Source of the DNA: Oscillibacter sp. | GTDB taxonomy: Bacteria; Bacillota; Clostridia; Oscillospirales; Oscillospiraceae | Length of the DNA stretch: 64,000 nt | Assembly: GCA_022791875.1 (NCBI GenBank) | Contig: JAAVZX010000024.1 | Span: 62,001 to 126,000, forward strand | Reading direction: 5' to 3' | Part shown: positions 1 through 7,294 of the stretch, in pieces | Layout of the letters: each line of letters begins with the position of its first letter | Position numbering within the stretch: position 1 is the stretch's first letter | The notes under the pieces: model-generated | Seen by the model: the letters and a program-made list of their open reading frames with translations, nothing else | What the model was told of the DNA's origin: nothing | Databases searched by the model: none | Position numbers and translations under genes: made by a program

Positions 1-2
1 AG

Positions 3-893
3 ACGGCCCAGGGCATCCACCTGGACCGCCACGGCGAGATGCGCAATCTGCGCCGCACCCCCGCCACCCGCGCCGCCGGGACCCTGCGTTTTTCGGTCAG
101 CGCGCCGCCGGTGGTGGACATCACGATCCCGGCGGGGACCGTGTGCATGACGGCGGACGAGGTGCGTTTTCAGACGGCGGCGGACACGGTGCTGGCGGCG
201 GGAAGCACCTGGGCGGACGCCCCGGCGGAGGCCCTGGAGCCCGGAACGGGGGGCAACGTGGTGCCGGGGGCGGTGCGCTTCCTGACGGCCTGCCCCCTGG
301 CCGTCACAGCGGTGACGAACCCCAACGCCTTCACCGGCGGCGCGGACCAGGAGGACGACGCCGCCTTCCGGACCCGGATTATGGAGAGCTACCACCGCCT
401 CCCCAACGGGGCCAACGCCGCCTGGTACGAGGAGACGGCGATGAATTTTGCAGGCGTCACCGCCGCGAAAGCGGTGGGCCGCGCCCGCGGCATCGGGACG
501 GTAGACGTATACGTGACAGGGGAGAACGGCCTGCCGGACCCAGATTTGCTGACCGCCCTGAAAGCGGAATTCCAGGAGAAGCGTGAAATCGCCGTGGACG
601 TAGAGGTAAAGGCCCCCGCGCCCCAGCCGGTGAATGTGGCCGTGGCCGTCCTGGCGAAGGAGGGGGCGGACAAGGCGGCGGTCCTGGAGGCCGCAGGCCG
701 CGCTGTCACGGATTTTTTCAGCGGGCGTCTTCTGGGACGCCCCGTCCGTCTTGCGGAGCTGGGGAGCCGCCTGTTCGCCCTGGAGGATGTGGAGAATTAC
801 AGATTCACGTCCCCCACAGCCGACCTCCTCGCCGACAACACAATCCTCCCGGTCCTGGGCACGCTGAGCGTGACGGAAATGGAGGAGCCGTAA
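3..893 (+). CDS. Phage baseplate assembly protein J (5' truncated)
   Basis: This is the C-terminal 296 residues of a baseplate J / gp47 family protein, a wedge component of contractile phage tails and phage-tail-like particles. The frame is open from base 3 with no stop, so the true start lies outside the window; the ATG at 39 is internal. Family-like features are the N-terminal LDR-x-G stretch followed by RxxAxxAxGTLRF, a central ENGLPDP turn, and APxPQPVNVxV before the C-terminal domain. The next gene starts immediately after its stop, as in PBSX-type tail operons (XkdT then XkdU). Family assignment is confident; phage, tailocin or remnant cannot be decided. Confidence 0.85.
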   Translation, partial: TAQGIHLDRHGEMRNLRRTPATRAAGTLRFSVSAPPVVDITIPAGTVCMTADEVRFQTAADTVLAAGSTWADAPAEALEPGTGGNVVPGAVRFLTACPLAVTAVTNPNAFTGGADQEDDAAFRTRIMESYHRLPNGANAAWYEETAMNFAGVTAAKAVGRARGIGTVDVYVTGENGLPDPDLLTALKAEFQEKREIAVDVEVKAPAPQPVNVAVAVLAKEGADKAAVLEAAGRAVTDFFSGRLLGRPVRLAELGSRLFALEDVENYRFTSPTADLLADNTILPVLGTLSVTEMEEP

Positions 894-1466
894 ATGTACG
901 AGGCATATTTAAGGGGGCTGCTGGCGCCCCTGGGGGTCTACGACCTGTCAGACAGCGCGGTCAACGCCGCGGAGCTCCACGCCCTGGGCCGGCTCATGGA
1001 CGCCGTCAGCGCGAAACTGGACGAAGCGGAACGGGAGTCCCATTTGACCACCGCGGAGGACGAGGGCCTCCGCCGCCGCGAGTCGCTCCTGGCCAGGAAG
1101 CCCGCGGCATCGACCCTCCAGGAGCGCCGCGCCGCCATAGCGGCCCTCTTCCAGATCGCGGGCGACAGCCTGACCCCGGAGGCCATCAACCGCACCATCC
1201 GAGGCTGCGGCATCCGCGCCAGAGCGACAGAAAAGGGAGACGGCGAAATCCGCATCACCTTCCCCGACAAGCCCGGCGTCCCCGACGAATTCGACAAAAT
1301 CCAGAAAATCATCCTGGATATCCTCCCCTGCCACCTGGCCGTCGAATTCTATTTCCGCTACCTGACCTGGCGCGAATGCGAAGCAGAGCGCTGCACCTGG
1401 CAGACCGTGCAGGCCTACCCCCACACCTGGCAGACCTTCCAGCTCTCCGTCCCGCCGGAAGACTAA
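894..1466 (+). CDS. Phage tail protein, DUF2313 / YmfQ-XkdU-like
   Basis: A 190-residue protein of the YmfQ/XkdU (DUF2313) family, a small baseplate-associated tail protein usually encoded right after baseplate J. Its ATG abuts the TAA of the J gene and a GGAGGAG ribosome site lies in the J gene's last codons, so the two are translationally coupled. The N-terminus (YLRGLLAPLGVYDL) and the TxEDEGLRRRE segment fit the family. The C-terminus is rich in Trp, Cys and Tyr, common in these proteins. No tail-fibre gene follows on this strand; a repeat comes next. Confidence 0.8.
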   Translation: MYEAYLRGLLAPLGVYDLSDSAVNAAELHALGRLMDAVSAKLDEAERESHLTTAEDEGLRRRESLLARKPAASTLQERRAAIAALFQIAGDSLTPEAINRTIRGCGIRARATEKGDGEIRITFPDKPGVPDEFDKIQKIILDILPCHLAVEFYFRYLTWRECEAERCTWQTVQAYPHTWQTFQLSVPPED

Positions 1467-1495
1467 TCGGCCTCCGGCGGGCGGGGGACGAGGGA

Positions 1496-1579
1496 CGGGG
1501 GGCCTCCGGCGGCCAAAGGGCTTTGCCCTCTGGACTCCCACCAGGGGAAACGGTTTCCCCTGGACCCCGCCAGATCACC
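1496..1579 (-). repeat. Dispersed repeat family A, copy 1
   Basis: GC-rich palindromic unit: an end block (GGCCTCCGGCGGCC), then nested small palindromes built as 'AGGGCTTTGCCCT' and 'CAGGGGAAACGGTTTCCCCTG'. The same modules recur at least a dozen times in the window, always between genes. Confidence 0.8.
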
Positions 1580-1744
1580 CTGGACTATAACCCGAAGCAT
1601 CTATCAAAACCTGTGCTCAGAAGTCCAGGGTGCAAAGGGGGCAGTCTGTACTTTTGTAAATATTGATTCGCGATCACGTTTCCGCCGTTTCAATCACGGC
1701 GATCTGCATCCGGCGGGAACAACGGCGCTGAATTGGGGCATCTT

Positions 1745-1772
1745 GTAGGGGCGGGCCTCTGTGCCCGCCCGT
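1745..1772 (+). repeat. Dispersed short palindrome family C
   Basis: A 28-base unit beginning GTAGGGGCGGGCC and ending in its complement GCCCGCCCGT, with a short TCTGT-type loop. Close copies occur at 2346, 2408, 8566, 41177, 53719 and 53758. Confidence 0.75.
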
Positions 1773-1841
1773 TTGGCAGGAACTTGCGGAAAACAGTCCG
1801 GGACAGAGCCAGGCCCCTGCAAAATGTCCAAAAACATGGAA

Positions 1842-1879
1842 AAAAGGGAACGGCCTCAAGAAAGAAGCCGTTCCCTTTT
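1842..1879. terminator. Bidirectional intrinsic terminator
   Basis: A 13-bp stem (AAAAGGGAACGGC with GCCGTTCCCTTTT) with A and T runs on both sides. It lies just past the minus-strand NTF2-like gene and probably ends that transcript. Confidence 0.75.
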
Positions 1880-1914
1880 GTTCTGTTTTTACGGAAATTT
1901 ATGCCCTTTTTCAA

Positions 1915-2334
1915 TTATTCAATCGGCAAATTATGCTGCTTTAAGAAAGAGAGCTTATCCCAATATCCACGTTGGAACAGAATTTTCCCCCTGACGACGT
2001 GGAAAAAACCACATCCCCGCAGTCCCAAAGGGTCTTTCCACTCCAAAATCGCCCATTGTCCATCTTCAAAAATGTTTTCAACAACAGCCGTCATATCAGC
2101 GGCAGAAAATTCCTCGGTGAACATTTTCCGGATGGCATCTATTCCCACAACAGGTTCATTGGCGACCTGATGGTTGACGGCATTTTCATGATAAAGGCTC
2201 ACAATAGCCTCCACATCATGCTCATTAAAAGCGTCCACCCACATGCAGACAACATCTTTCGGACTCACCAAAACCACGCCCCCCTGTTTTTCAACACAAA
2301 TGTGGAACAGCCCCCGAGACCACCATCCCAACAA
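1915..2334 (-). CDS. SnoaL/NTF2-like domain protein
   Basis: A small protein (about 117-139 residues) with the SnoaL/NTF2-like layout: an N-terminal helix (WVDAFNEHDVEAIVSLYHENAVNHQV) then IxxMFxEEFSA and alternating strands WAILEWKDP and GCGFFHVVRGKI. Such proteins bind small hydrophobic ligands or act as isomerases; no specific function can be given. The coordinates are the longest frame from an ATG. A TTG or GTG about 63-66 bases downstream is a likelier start because a GGGGGG ribosome site precedes it. The gene stands alone and ends at a strong terminator. Confidence 0.65.
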   Translation of the reverse strand: MLGWWSRGLFHICVEKQGGVVLVSPKDVVCMWVDAFNEHDVEAIVSLYHENAVNHQVANEPVVGIDAIRKMFTEEFSAADMTAVVENIFEDGQWAILEWKDPLGLRGCGFFHVVRGKILFQRGYWDKLSFLKQHNLPIE

Positions 2335-2345
2335 GGATGCACCCC

Positions 2346-2435
2346 GTAGGGGCGGACCTATGTGTCCGCCCGTCCTCCGCGCCTACCGCATTCAAATAGA
2401 CGCATCCGTAGGGGCCGCCGCCCTCGGCGGCCCGT
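2346..2435 (+). repeat. Two family C palindromes in tandem
   Basis: Two short units, 2346-2373 and 2408-2435, each starting GTAGGGGC and folding on itself, separated by 34 bases of unique sequence. The second is the GTAGGGGCCGCCGCC variant. Confidence 0.7.
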
Positions 2436-2495
2436 CCCCCGCGCCCACCGCACTCAAACAAACGCCCCCGCAGGGAACGCCGCCCGGCGAAAACG

Positions 2496-4016
2496 TCACC
2501 CCATCTCTCCGCCCCGGCAAATCTTCACCCCCGCCAGCGCGACAGCAAAGGTAAACCAGAAAATGCACATCACGCGGGGATAATTCCAAAGGTAATCCGC
2601 GAGCCCGTTGACCATAGACCCGCAGAGCGCCGCCGCGGCCCCGCAGGTAATCGTTCTTGCCGCCGAGCTTCCACAGTGCCGCACGGTATGCGCGGCCCGC
2701 TTGATGTTCCAGAGCATGGAGGCCACAAAGCTCCCCACGCCCAGAAGCCCCGCCTCCAGCCAGATCTGGAGGTAGAAGTTGTGCGCGTGAACGAAGGGTG
2801 CGGAGCCCCGGTACAAGTACCTCAGCTTGATAAACCGCTGTACCGCCGCAGTCCCCAGCCCGGCCCCGGCGACAGGCGAGACCTGGATCACCTTCAAAGC
2901 CGCCTGATACAGCGGAAAGCGGCTGGCCGTAGAGGAATCCGACAGATTCCCGATGGTAAGAATCCGGTTCCAGACCGTCTCCGGCAGCAGCGGCACCGCC
3001 AGACAGCACAGTACCACAAATCCCGGCAGCAGCTTCGGTTTCCATAGGAACACCATGACCACCATCGCGCAGGCCATACCGACCCAGCTGGCTCTGGAAT
3101 AAGTCATCAGCAGCGCCCCGCAGCCCACGAGGAAGGTCCCCCCAAAGAAGACCCGCCCCCAAAGCGTCCGGACGCAGAGCGCCAGCGCCAGCACCAGCGG
3201 CAGCAGCAGAACCAGAACTTCTGCAAAGGCGTTGGGATTCTGATAAAAGGAGAAGACCCGCCCCGGCATCCCGGCGTTCAGCTCCACATCGACGTAGGAC
3301 TTATTAACCTCCACGCCCTGAATCCGCTGCAAGACGGCATAAAGCCCCGACACCAGCACGCACATGCCCCCCCCCGCCGCAACGCGGATCAGATCCTCCG
3401 CCCGCCGCACGACGCTGACCGTCACCAGAACGCAGAGCGCGGCGGAGATATGGTAAACCAAAAAGCGCATAGAGAGGGACCGCGCACTGGAATAAATAGC
3501 CGCCAGGAAGATGGACCCGAAGAAGACGAGCGGGTAAAATCCGATACTCCTGATATCCAAGCGGCAGTCAGCGCGGTGCATCACGGCGGCATGGAAGAGC
3601 AGGAGCAGGAAAGCGAAAGCGGTCATGGAATACGCATTATTCCAGTAGTCATAAGGGATAATCCAAAGAAGGGCAATGAGCCAGAACTGGGCAGAGGGCG
3701 CCGCGTCGCCAGCGGCAAAAACCAGCCGCGCGGCATAGCTGCCGTCCCAGGTAGGCTGGAGCACGCGGTAGAGCCAGTGAAGCAGCGCCGCCGGAATCCC
3801 GGCGAGCCAGGACAGGAACCCGCACAAAACGCTCCCCTCCCAAGCCCGCGCCACGCATCCCTCCCGGCACAACGGTTTCAGAATCCAGCTCCCATCGATC
3901 TGCGCATTACACCAAGCCCCGGCCCGAACAAGGAGCCTGTGCAGACCGCTGTCCAGGTAAGCGGCATAAAGCCAAACACAGAAGCGGCAGAGGAAACTCT
4001 CACGAAAAGCAGACAT
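2496..4016 (-). CDS. O-antigen ligase family membrane protein
   Basis: A 506-residue polytopic membrane protein of the O-antigen ligase / Wzy polymerase (Wzy_C) superfamily, which joins lipid-linked glycans at the outer face of the membrane. The N-terminal ~80 residues are amphipathic, followed by about ten hydrophobic helices. The family signature appears late: a TYSRASW segment, then a large outside loop with FPLYQAALKV and SPVAGAGLGT, and an HAHNFYLQIWLEAGLLG block carrying the conserved His. The start at 4016 has an AGAGG site; a longer in-frame extension upstream has no family similarity and runs through the repeat at 4074. The glycosyltransferase gene lies just upstream on the same strand. 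Confidence 0.85.
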   Translation of the reverse strand: MSAFRESFLCRFCVWLYAAYLDSGLHRLLVRAGAWCNAQIDGSWILKPLCREGCVARAWEGSVLCGFLSWLAGIPAALLHWLYRVLQPTWDGSYAARLVFAAGDAAPSAQFWLIALLWIIPYDYWNNAYSMTAFAFLLLLFHAAVMHRADCRLDIRSIGFYPLVFFGSIFLAAIYSSARSLSMRFLVYHISAALCVLVTVSVVRRAEDLIRVAAGGGMCVLVSGLYAVLQRIQGVEVNKSYVDVELNAGMPGRVFSFYQNPNAFAEVLVLLLPLVLALALCVRTLWGRVFFGGTFLVGCGALLMTYSRASWVGMACAMVVMVFLWKPKLLPGFVVLCCLAVPLLPETVWNRILTIGNLSDSSTASRFPLYQAALKVIQVSPVAGAGLGTAAVQRFIKLRYLYRGSAPFVHAHNFYLQIWLEAGLLGVGSFVASMLWNIKRAAHTVRHCGSSAARTITCGAAAALCGSMVNGLADYLWNYPRVMCIFWFTFAVALAGVKICRGGEMG

Positions 4017-4073
4017 AGCAAAACCTCTATTCAAAGATAAGCACTGAAGCAAAGCAGGCACCAGCAAAAATAG

Positions 4074-4160
4074 ACTGATCTGCCAGGGTCCAGGGAGGCG
4101 CACGCCTCCCTGGTGGGAGTCCAGAGGGCAAAGCCCTCTGGCCGCCGGAGGCCCCCCGTT
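4074..4160 (+). repeat. Dispersed repeat family A, copy 2
   Basis: Full-length unit starting GATCTGCCAGGGTCC, followed by the palindromes GGGAGGCGCACGCCTCCC and AGAGGGCAAAGCCCTCT and ending GCCGCCGGAGGCCCCCCG. It separates the glycosyltransferase from the ligase gene. Confidence 0.85.
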
Positions 4161-4180
4161 CCCCGTCCCCCGCGGGAAAA

Positions 4181-5194
4181 TCAGATACGGTTTTTCAGCC
4201 GGTAGAGCTGTGTAAGGGTAAAAAAGTGATGTCCCCGGACCAGGTTGGCGACCATTTGCTTGTTGGGGCTGAGGCCGGTAGGGGCAAGGGTGGAGATGGC
4301 GTGGGACATGTCGGGGCGGGCGCAGAGGGCTTGGACGGCTTTTTGGCGCTGGCGGATGGTTTTGGGGTTGTCTTTGGCGTACTCGTTGCCGATGGCGATG
4401 AGGAGGCCCGCCCAGTTGGTGTTCTCGCGCCATTGGGGACGGCCCGCTTCGAGCTGGCAGCGCTGGCAGATGGCTTCCTTGCGCTCCATGAAGCGGTCGA
4501 AGACGGTCATGAAATCCTTCATGTATTTGTGGGTGGCGGAGTTCAGATTTAAGAGATAACGGTAGAGCGGGGTCTCCGTGACGGCCAGGCGTCTGGCATT
4601 GCAAAAATACTCCATCAGGAACAGCTCGTCCTCCAGATACGCGCCCTCGAAGGTGATATGGGCGGCGCGGAGAATGGAGGCGGAAAAGAGATAACGCCAG
4701 ATGAAGCCGTTGAAAACCGGCTGGCGAAGCCGGTCCCCCAAAAGGGGATACACGATCTGCTCCCTGATATCCTCCTGGCCGTAAACCCCAGCGGGCAGAA
4801 GGAGTTCCGCCGCATTGCCGGAGGGCGTCAGGTTGATATGGGCACAGCCCGCGGTATCCGCCTGATTCTGCTCCAAAAGCGCCCAAAGCGTCTCCAGCGC
4901 CTGGGGTTCAAAGGCGTCGTCGGAATCCAGAAAGGCGATATAATCCCCCTTCGCCTCCCGAAGCCCCAGATTCCGCGCCTCACTGACGCCATGGTTTTTC
5001 TTGCGATGGAAGACACGCACCCGCCCGTCCTCCGCGGCGAACTGATCACAAATCGCAGGCGAACCATCCGTACACCCATCCGTCACGAGAATCAGCTCCC
5101 AATCCTGAAAGGACTGCGCAAGCACACTCTCCACACAGGGCCTGATAAACCGTTCCGCCTGGTAAACAGGGACAATCACAGAAATGCAGGGCAT
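4181..5194 (-). CDS. Family 2 glycosyltransferase
   Basis: A 337-residue GT-A fold glycosyltransferase that transfers a sugar from a nucleotide donor, presumably in surface glycan synthesis. The N-terminus MPCISVIVPVYQAE, the VTDGCTDGS nucleotide-binding loop and the metal-binding DSDD (residues 90-93) are typical of family 2. An EDELFL motif near residue 190 fits the acceptor/catalytic region. The C-terminus has no membrane helix, so it is probably cytosolic and membrane-associated. An AGGTCC ribosome site precedes the ATG. It likely shares a transcript with the downstream O-antigen-ligase-like gene despite the intervening repeat. Donor and acceptor are unknown. Confidence 0.85.
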   Translation of the reverse strand: MPCISVIVPVYQAERFIRPCVESVLAQSFQDWELILVTDGCTDGSPAICDQFAAEDGRVRVFHRKKNHGVSEARNLGLREAKGDYIAFLDSDDAFEPQALETLWALLEQNQADTAGCAHINLTPSGNAAELLLPAGVYGQEDIREQIVYPLLGDRLRQPVFNGFIWRYLFSASILRAAHITFEGAYLEDELFLMEYFCNARRLAVTETPLYRYLLNLNSATHKYMKDFMTVFDRFMERKEAICQRCQLEAGRPQWRENTNWAGLLIAIGNEYAKDNPKTIRQRQKAVQALCARPDMSHAISTLAPTGLSPNKQMVANLVRGHHFFTLTQLYRLKNRI

Positions 5195-5274
5195 AAAAAG
5201 GACCTCCCAAGCTGTACAAAATACGGTATTTTCCTATTGTATCGCATTTTTCGCGGGAGGTCAACGATTTTTGT

Positions 5275-5587
5275 GCCTCCGGCGGCTTACTTTTCTTGAA
5301 AGAAAAGTAAGCAAAAGAACTTTTTAATACCGCTCTATGCCCTGGTGGTCGCGTAAGACTGTCACACGGTAACGGGGGAGTTGCGGGGTGGTCCTTACCT
5401 CGGAACGAGGTAAGGACCACGGGATTTTTGGGATCTATAAAAAAATCTGCGGAATCTTTCATGACAATGAAAGATTCCGCACGCAGGCACCCGTTCCGGT
5501 GCAAACGCCACAACGCCCACCGGATTCGCGTCGAGTTAAAGCTCTTTTCGCTTCCTTTTCTCTCGAGAAAAGGAAGCCGCCGGAGGC
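5275..5587. repeat. MITE-like composite of two inverted family B ends
   Basis: A 313-base element bounded by near-perfect terminal inverted repeats: GCCTCCGGCGGCTTACTTTTC at the left and its counterpart ending AAGCCGCCGGAGGC at the right. Inside are a GGTCCTTACCTC/GAGGTAAGGACC hairpin and a perfect 14-bp hairpin at 5449-5480. No transposase frame is present. Similar ends recur at 13932, 31607, 38790 and 45060. It fills the gap between the glycosyltransferase and the 48-residue gene. Confidence 0.75.
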
Positions 5588-5596
5588 AGCCCCCCG

Positions 5597-5743
5597 TTAC
5601 TTTGCGCCCCCCGCACCCTCCAGGTACAGCTCCTCCGCCCGCTGCTGGGCGAGGATCAGGGACTGCTCCAGTTGGGCCATGGCTTCGCGGATGTCGGTGA
5701 GGGCGTTGAAGAGAAAGATGTACTCCTTGGACAGTTCATTCAT
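5597..5743 (-). CDS. Small hypothetical protein (48 aa)
   Basis: A 48-residue protein starting MNELSKEYIFLFNALTDIREAM. The sequence is predicted to be one long amphipathic helix (Leu/Ile/Ala with Glu/Gln), ending in Ala/Gly. The ATG at 5743 has a GAAAGGA site nine bases upstream. I do not recognise it. The length, regular spacing and clean ribosome site make it believable. Its stop lies only nine bases from the end of the MITE-like element. Confidence 0.5.
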   Translation of the reverse strand: MNELSKEYIFLFNALTDIREAMAQLEQSLILAQQRAEELYLEGAGGAK

Positions 5744-6122
5744 GTTGTTCCATTCCTTTCGTTGATATTTGTTTAGAGATACCAAATGTGGCCGCGGTCT
5801 GAAAGTATCATACACAGAACCGCTGTGCGGAATCTGCTGGAATTTGTCGAAGAAATCTGAAAAATGAAAATTTTTTGTGAACGCGGTGCAGAAATGACGG
5901 GAAAAGGTTAAAATAAATGAAAAAGGCTGGTTTTTGTGTCTGAGGATTTTAGTATGTCGTAAAATTAACAAATGGGGCGGAAAGGGGGGCATGGGGGAGC
6001 AGGAGGGGAGCGGGGCGGGCGGCTTGACGGGGTGAAAAGAAATGGGTTATGCTAGTGGCGGTTCAAAAAAACGGAAAAAAACCTTGCGGCGCGCTGCGCC
6101 GCGGGGGGAAGGAGAGACGACG
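5744..6122. other. Intergenic region before TetR gene
   Basis: This 380-base region is AT-richer than its surroundings up to about 5970 and then very GC-rich. Apart from the promoter at 6024-6053 I see no gene or RNA element in it. Confidence 0.5.
6024..6053 (+). promoter_or_regulatory. Promoter of the TetR-type gene
   Basis: TTGACG and TATGCT separated by 18 bases, about 70 bases before the start codon at 6123. Confidence 0.6.
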
Positions 6123-6719
6123 ATGCCGGAGGGAGAGACTCGGACCCGGAGGGAATTGGACGCCGCGCTGCGGGCGCTTCTGAACGAAAAGCCCCTGGCC
6201 CGGATTCGGGTGCGGGAGCTGACGGAGCGCTGCGGCCTCCGGCGGCAGTCCTTTTACTACCACTTCAAGGACGTGTACGACCTGTTTGACTGGTGCGTGG
6301 AGCGGGAGCGGGGCGTGCTGCGGGCGCGGCGGGGGGAGTGCGTCACCTGGGAGCAGGTTCTGCGGGACCTGTGGGGGCGGACGGCGGAGCACGGGGCCTT
6401 TTACCGCGCCGTGGCGGAGCAGCGGGGCCGGCGGGGCCTGGGAGACCTGCTGGAACTCCGGGAACCTCTGGGGCAGGCGTATACATACTACCGGAACCGC
6501 TGCGGCGCGCCCCCGGACCCGGCGGCGGAGGAGATGCGCCTGGGCTGGGGGGAGGCGGTGCTGCTGTCCCTGTTGGAGGACCGGATGCGGGGGGATCTGG
6601 ACCTGGAGCCGGAGACGATGCTGCAAATGCTGGAGAAGGTGGTGCGCCAGAGCGTGGCGGGGGCCACGGCCCAGACCCTGCGGCGGCAGCGGGAGGAGGA
6701 GCCCTGGGGGGAATTGTGA
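6123..6719 (+). CDS. TetR/AcrR-family transcriptional regulator
   Basis: A 198-residue one-component regulator. The N-terminal ~55 residues form the TetR helix-turn-helix: ALRALLNEKPLARIRVRELTERCGLRRQSFYYHFKDVYDLFDW, with the family-defining FYYHF recognition-helix end. The rest is an all-helical ligand domain of the TetR_C type seen in many Firmicutes. The ATG at 6123 is preferred because of the GGGAAGGAGAG site; an in-frame ATG at 6042 would overlap the promoter. The gene is monocistronic, with its own promoter and a terminator immediately after. The effector and target are unknown; it may act on the genes that follow or on itself. Confidence 0.85.
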   Translation: MPEGETRTRRELDAALRALLNEKPLARIRVRELTERCGLRRQSFYYHFKDVYDLFDWCVERERGVLRARRGECVTWEQVLRDLWGRTAEHGAFYRAVAEQRGRRGLGDLLELREPLGQAYTYYRNRCGAPPDPAAEEMRLGWGEAVLLSLLEDRMRGDLDLEPETMLQMLEKVVRQSVAGATAQTLRRQREEEPWGEL

Positions 6720-6743
6720 GCGGAATATGGAACCATGGACGAG

Positions 6744-6777
6744 GACGAGGACAGAATGACTGCCCTCGTCTTTTTTT
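6744..6777 (+). terminator. Intrinsic terminator after TetR gene
   Basis: Stem GACGAGG / CCTCGTC followed by seven T residues. Confidence 0.8.
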
Positions 6778-6829
6778 GACAGTTTTTCAAGACTGTCGAA
6801 AAACGGACGTTTTCGCGGAAAGTGTCTCT

Positions 6830-6857
6830 TTGGCGATCCAGGAGGCTCTTTTATAAT
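6830..6857 (+). promoter_or_regulatory. Promoter of the 107-residue gene
   Basis: TTGGCG and a perfect TATAAT 16 bases apart, about 30 bases before the GTG start at 6886. Confidence 0.6.
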
Positions 6858-6885
6858 GTGCGCATAACGGGAGCGGAGGGATGAT

Positions 6886-7209
6886 GTGAAAACAGTGTGC
6901 TACACGGTGGTGCTGCAAAGCCAGCTGGGCCCCCGGGCGGGAGAGCTGCTCTTGCAGGAGGACACCACGGCCGTCTCCGGGGAGCTGCGGCTGCTGGGGC
7001 GGCGGAACCGCTTCTCGGGCAGCGTGCTGCAAAGCGGGAAGTACCTGATCTCCGGGGCCCTGCGGTCCCGGGTGGACAAGGAGCCCTACGACGCCATTTT
7101 CACCGTACGGCAGGGGCGGCTGGCCGGGGGCCTGGTGACCAGGCACGGCTGCTGGGACCTGACGGGGGTGGAGGCGCCGGAGCCGCCCCGCAGGGCGGAG
7201 CAGGGCTGA
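6886..7209 (+). CDS. Hypothetical protein, beta-rich (107 aa)
   Basis: I do not recognise this 107-residue protein. It starts at GTG (6886) with a GGAGCGGAGG site. The sequence alternates short strands (VCYTVVLQSQ, GELRLLGRRNRFSGSV, KYLISGALRS, DAIFTVRQGRL) in a way that suggests a small beta-barrel, and it has no signal peptide or membrane helix. It has its own promoter with TATAAT and lies 85 bases before the recombinase-like gene on the same strand, so the two may be co-transcribed. No function is proposed. Confidence 0.6.
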   Translation: MKTVCYTVVLQSQLGPRAGELLLQEDTTAVSGELRLLGRRNRFSGSVLQSGKYLISGALRSRVDKEPYDAIFTVRQGRLAGGLVTRHGCWDLTGVEAPEPPRRAEQG

Positions 7210-7294
7210 GGCGGAGGCGGTCGGAACAGGGAGCAATTTCCATAAGTCCGCCTCATTTGCCATGAAACCGTAACGTTAGGAGAGGAGGGTCCCG

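Larger units (their letters stand above)
1467..1914. other. Non-coding stretch with repeats and terminator
   Basis: This 450-base gap holds a family A repeat (1496-1579), a family C repeat (1745-1772) and the bidirectional terminator at 1842-1879. I see no convincing gene in the remainder: the open frames here run through the repeats and lack ribosome sites. Confidence 0.6.

Noticed and set aside
1733-2170. Plus-strand frame overlapping the terminator and the NTF2-like gene
   Set aside because: It crosses a repeat and a strong terminator and is antisense to a better-supported gene.
2496-4886. 796-codon reading of the O-antigen-ligase frame
   Set aside because: The first ~290 codons run antisense-like through the glycosyltransferase gene and a repeat; the membrane protein clearly starts at 4016 with a ribosome site.
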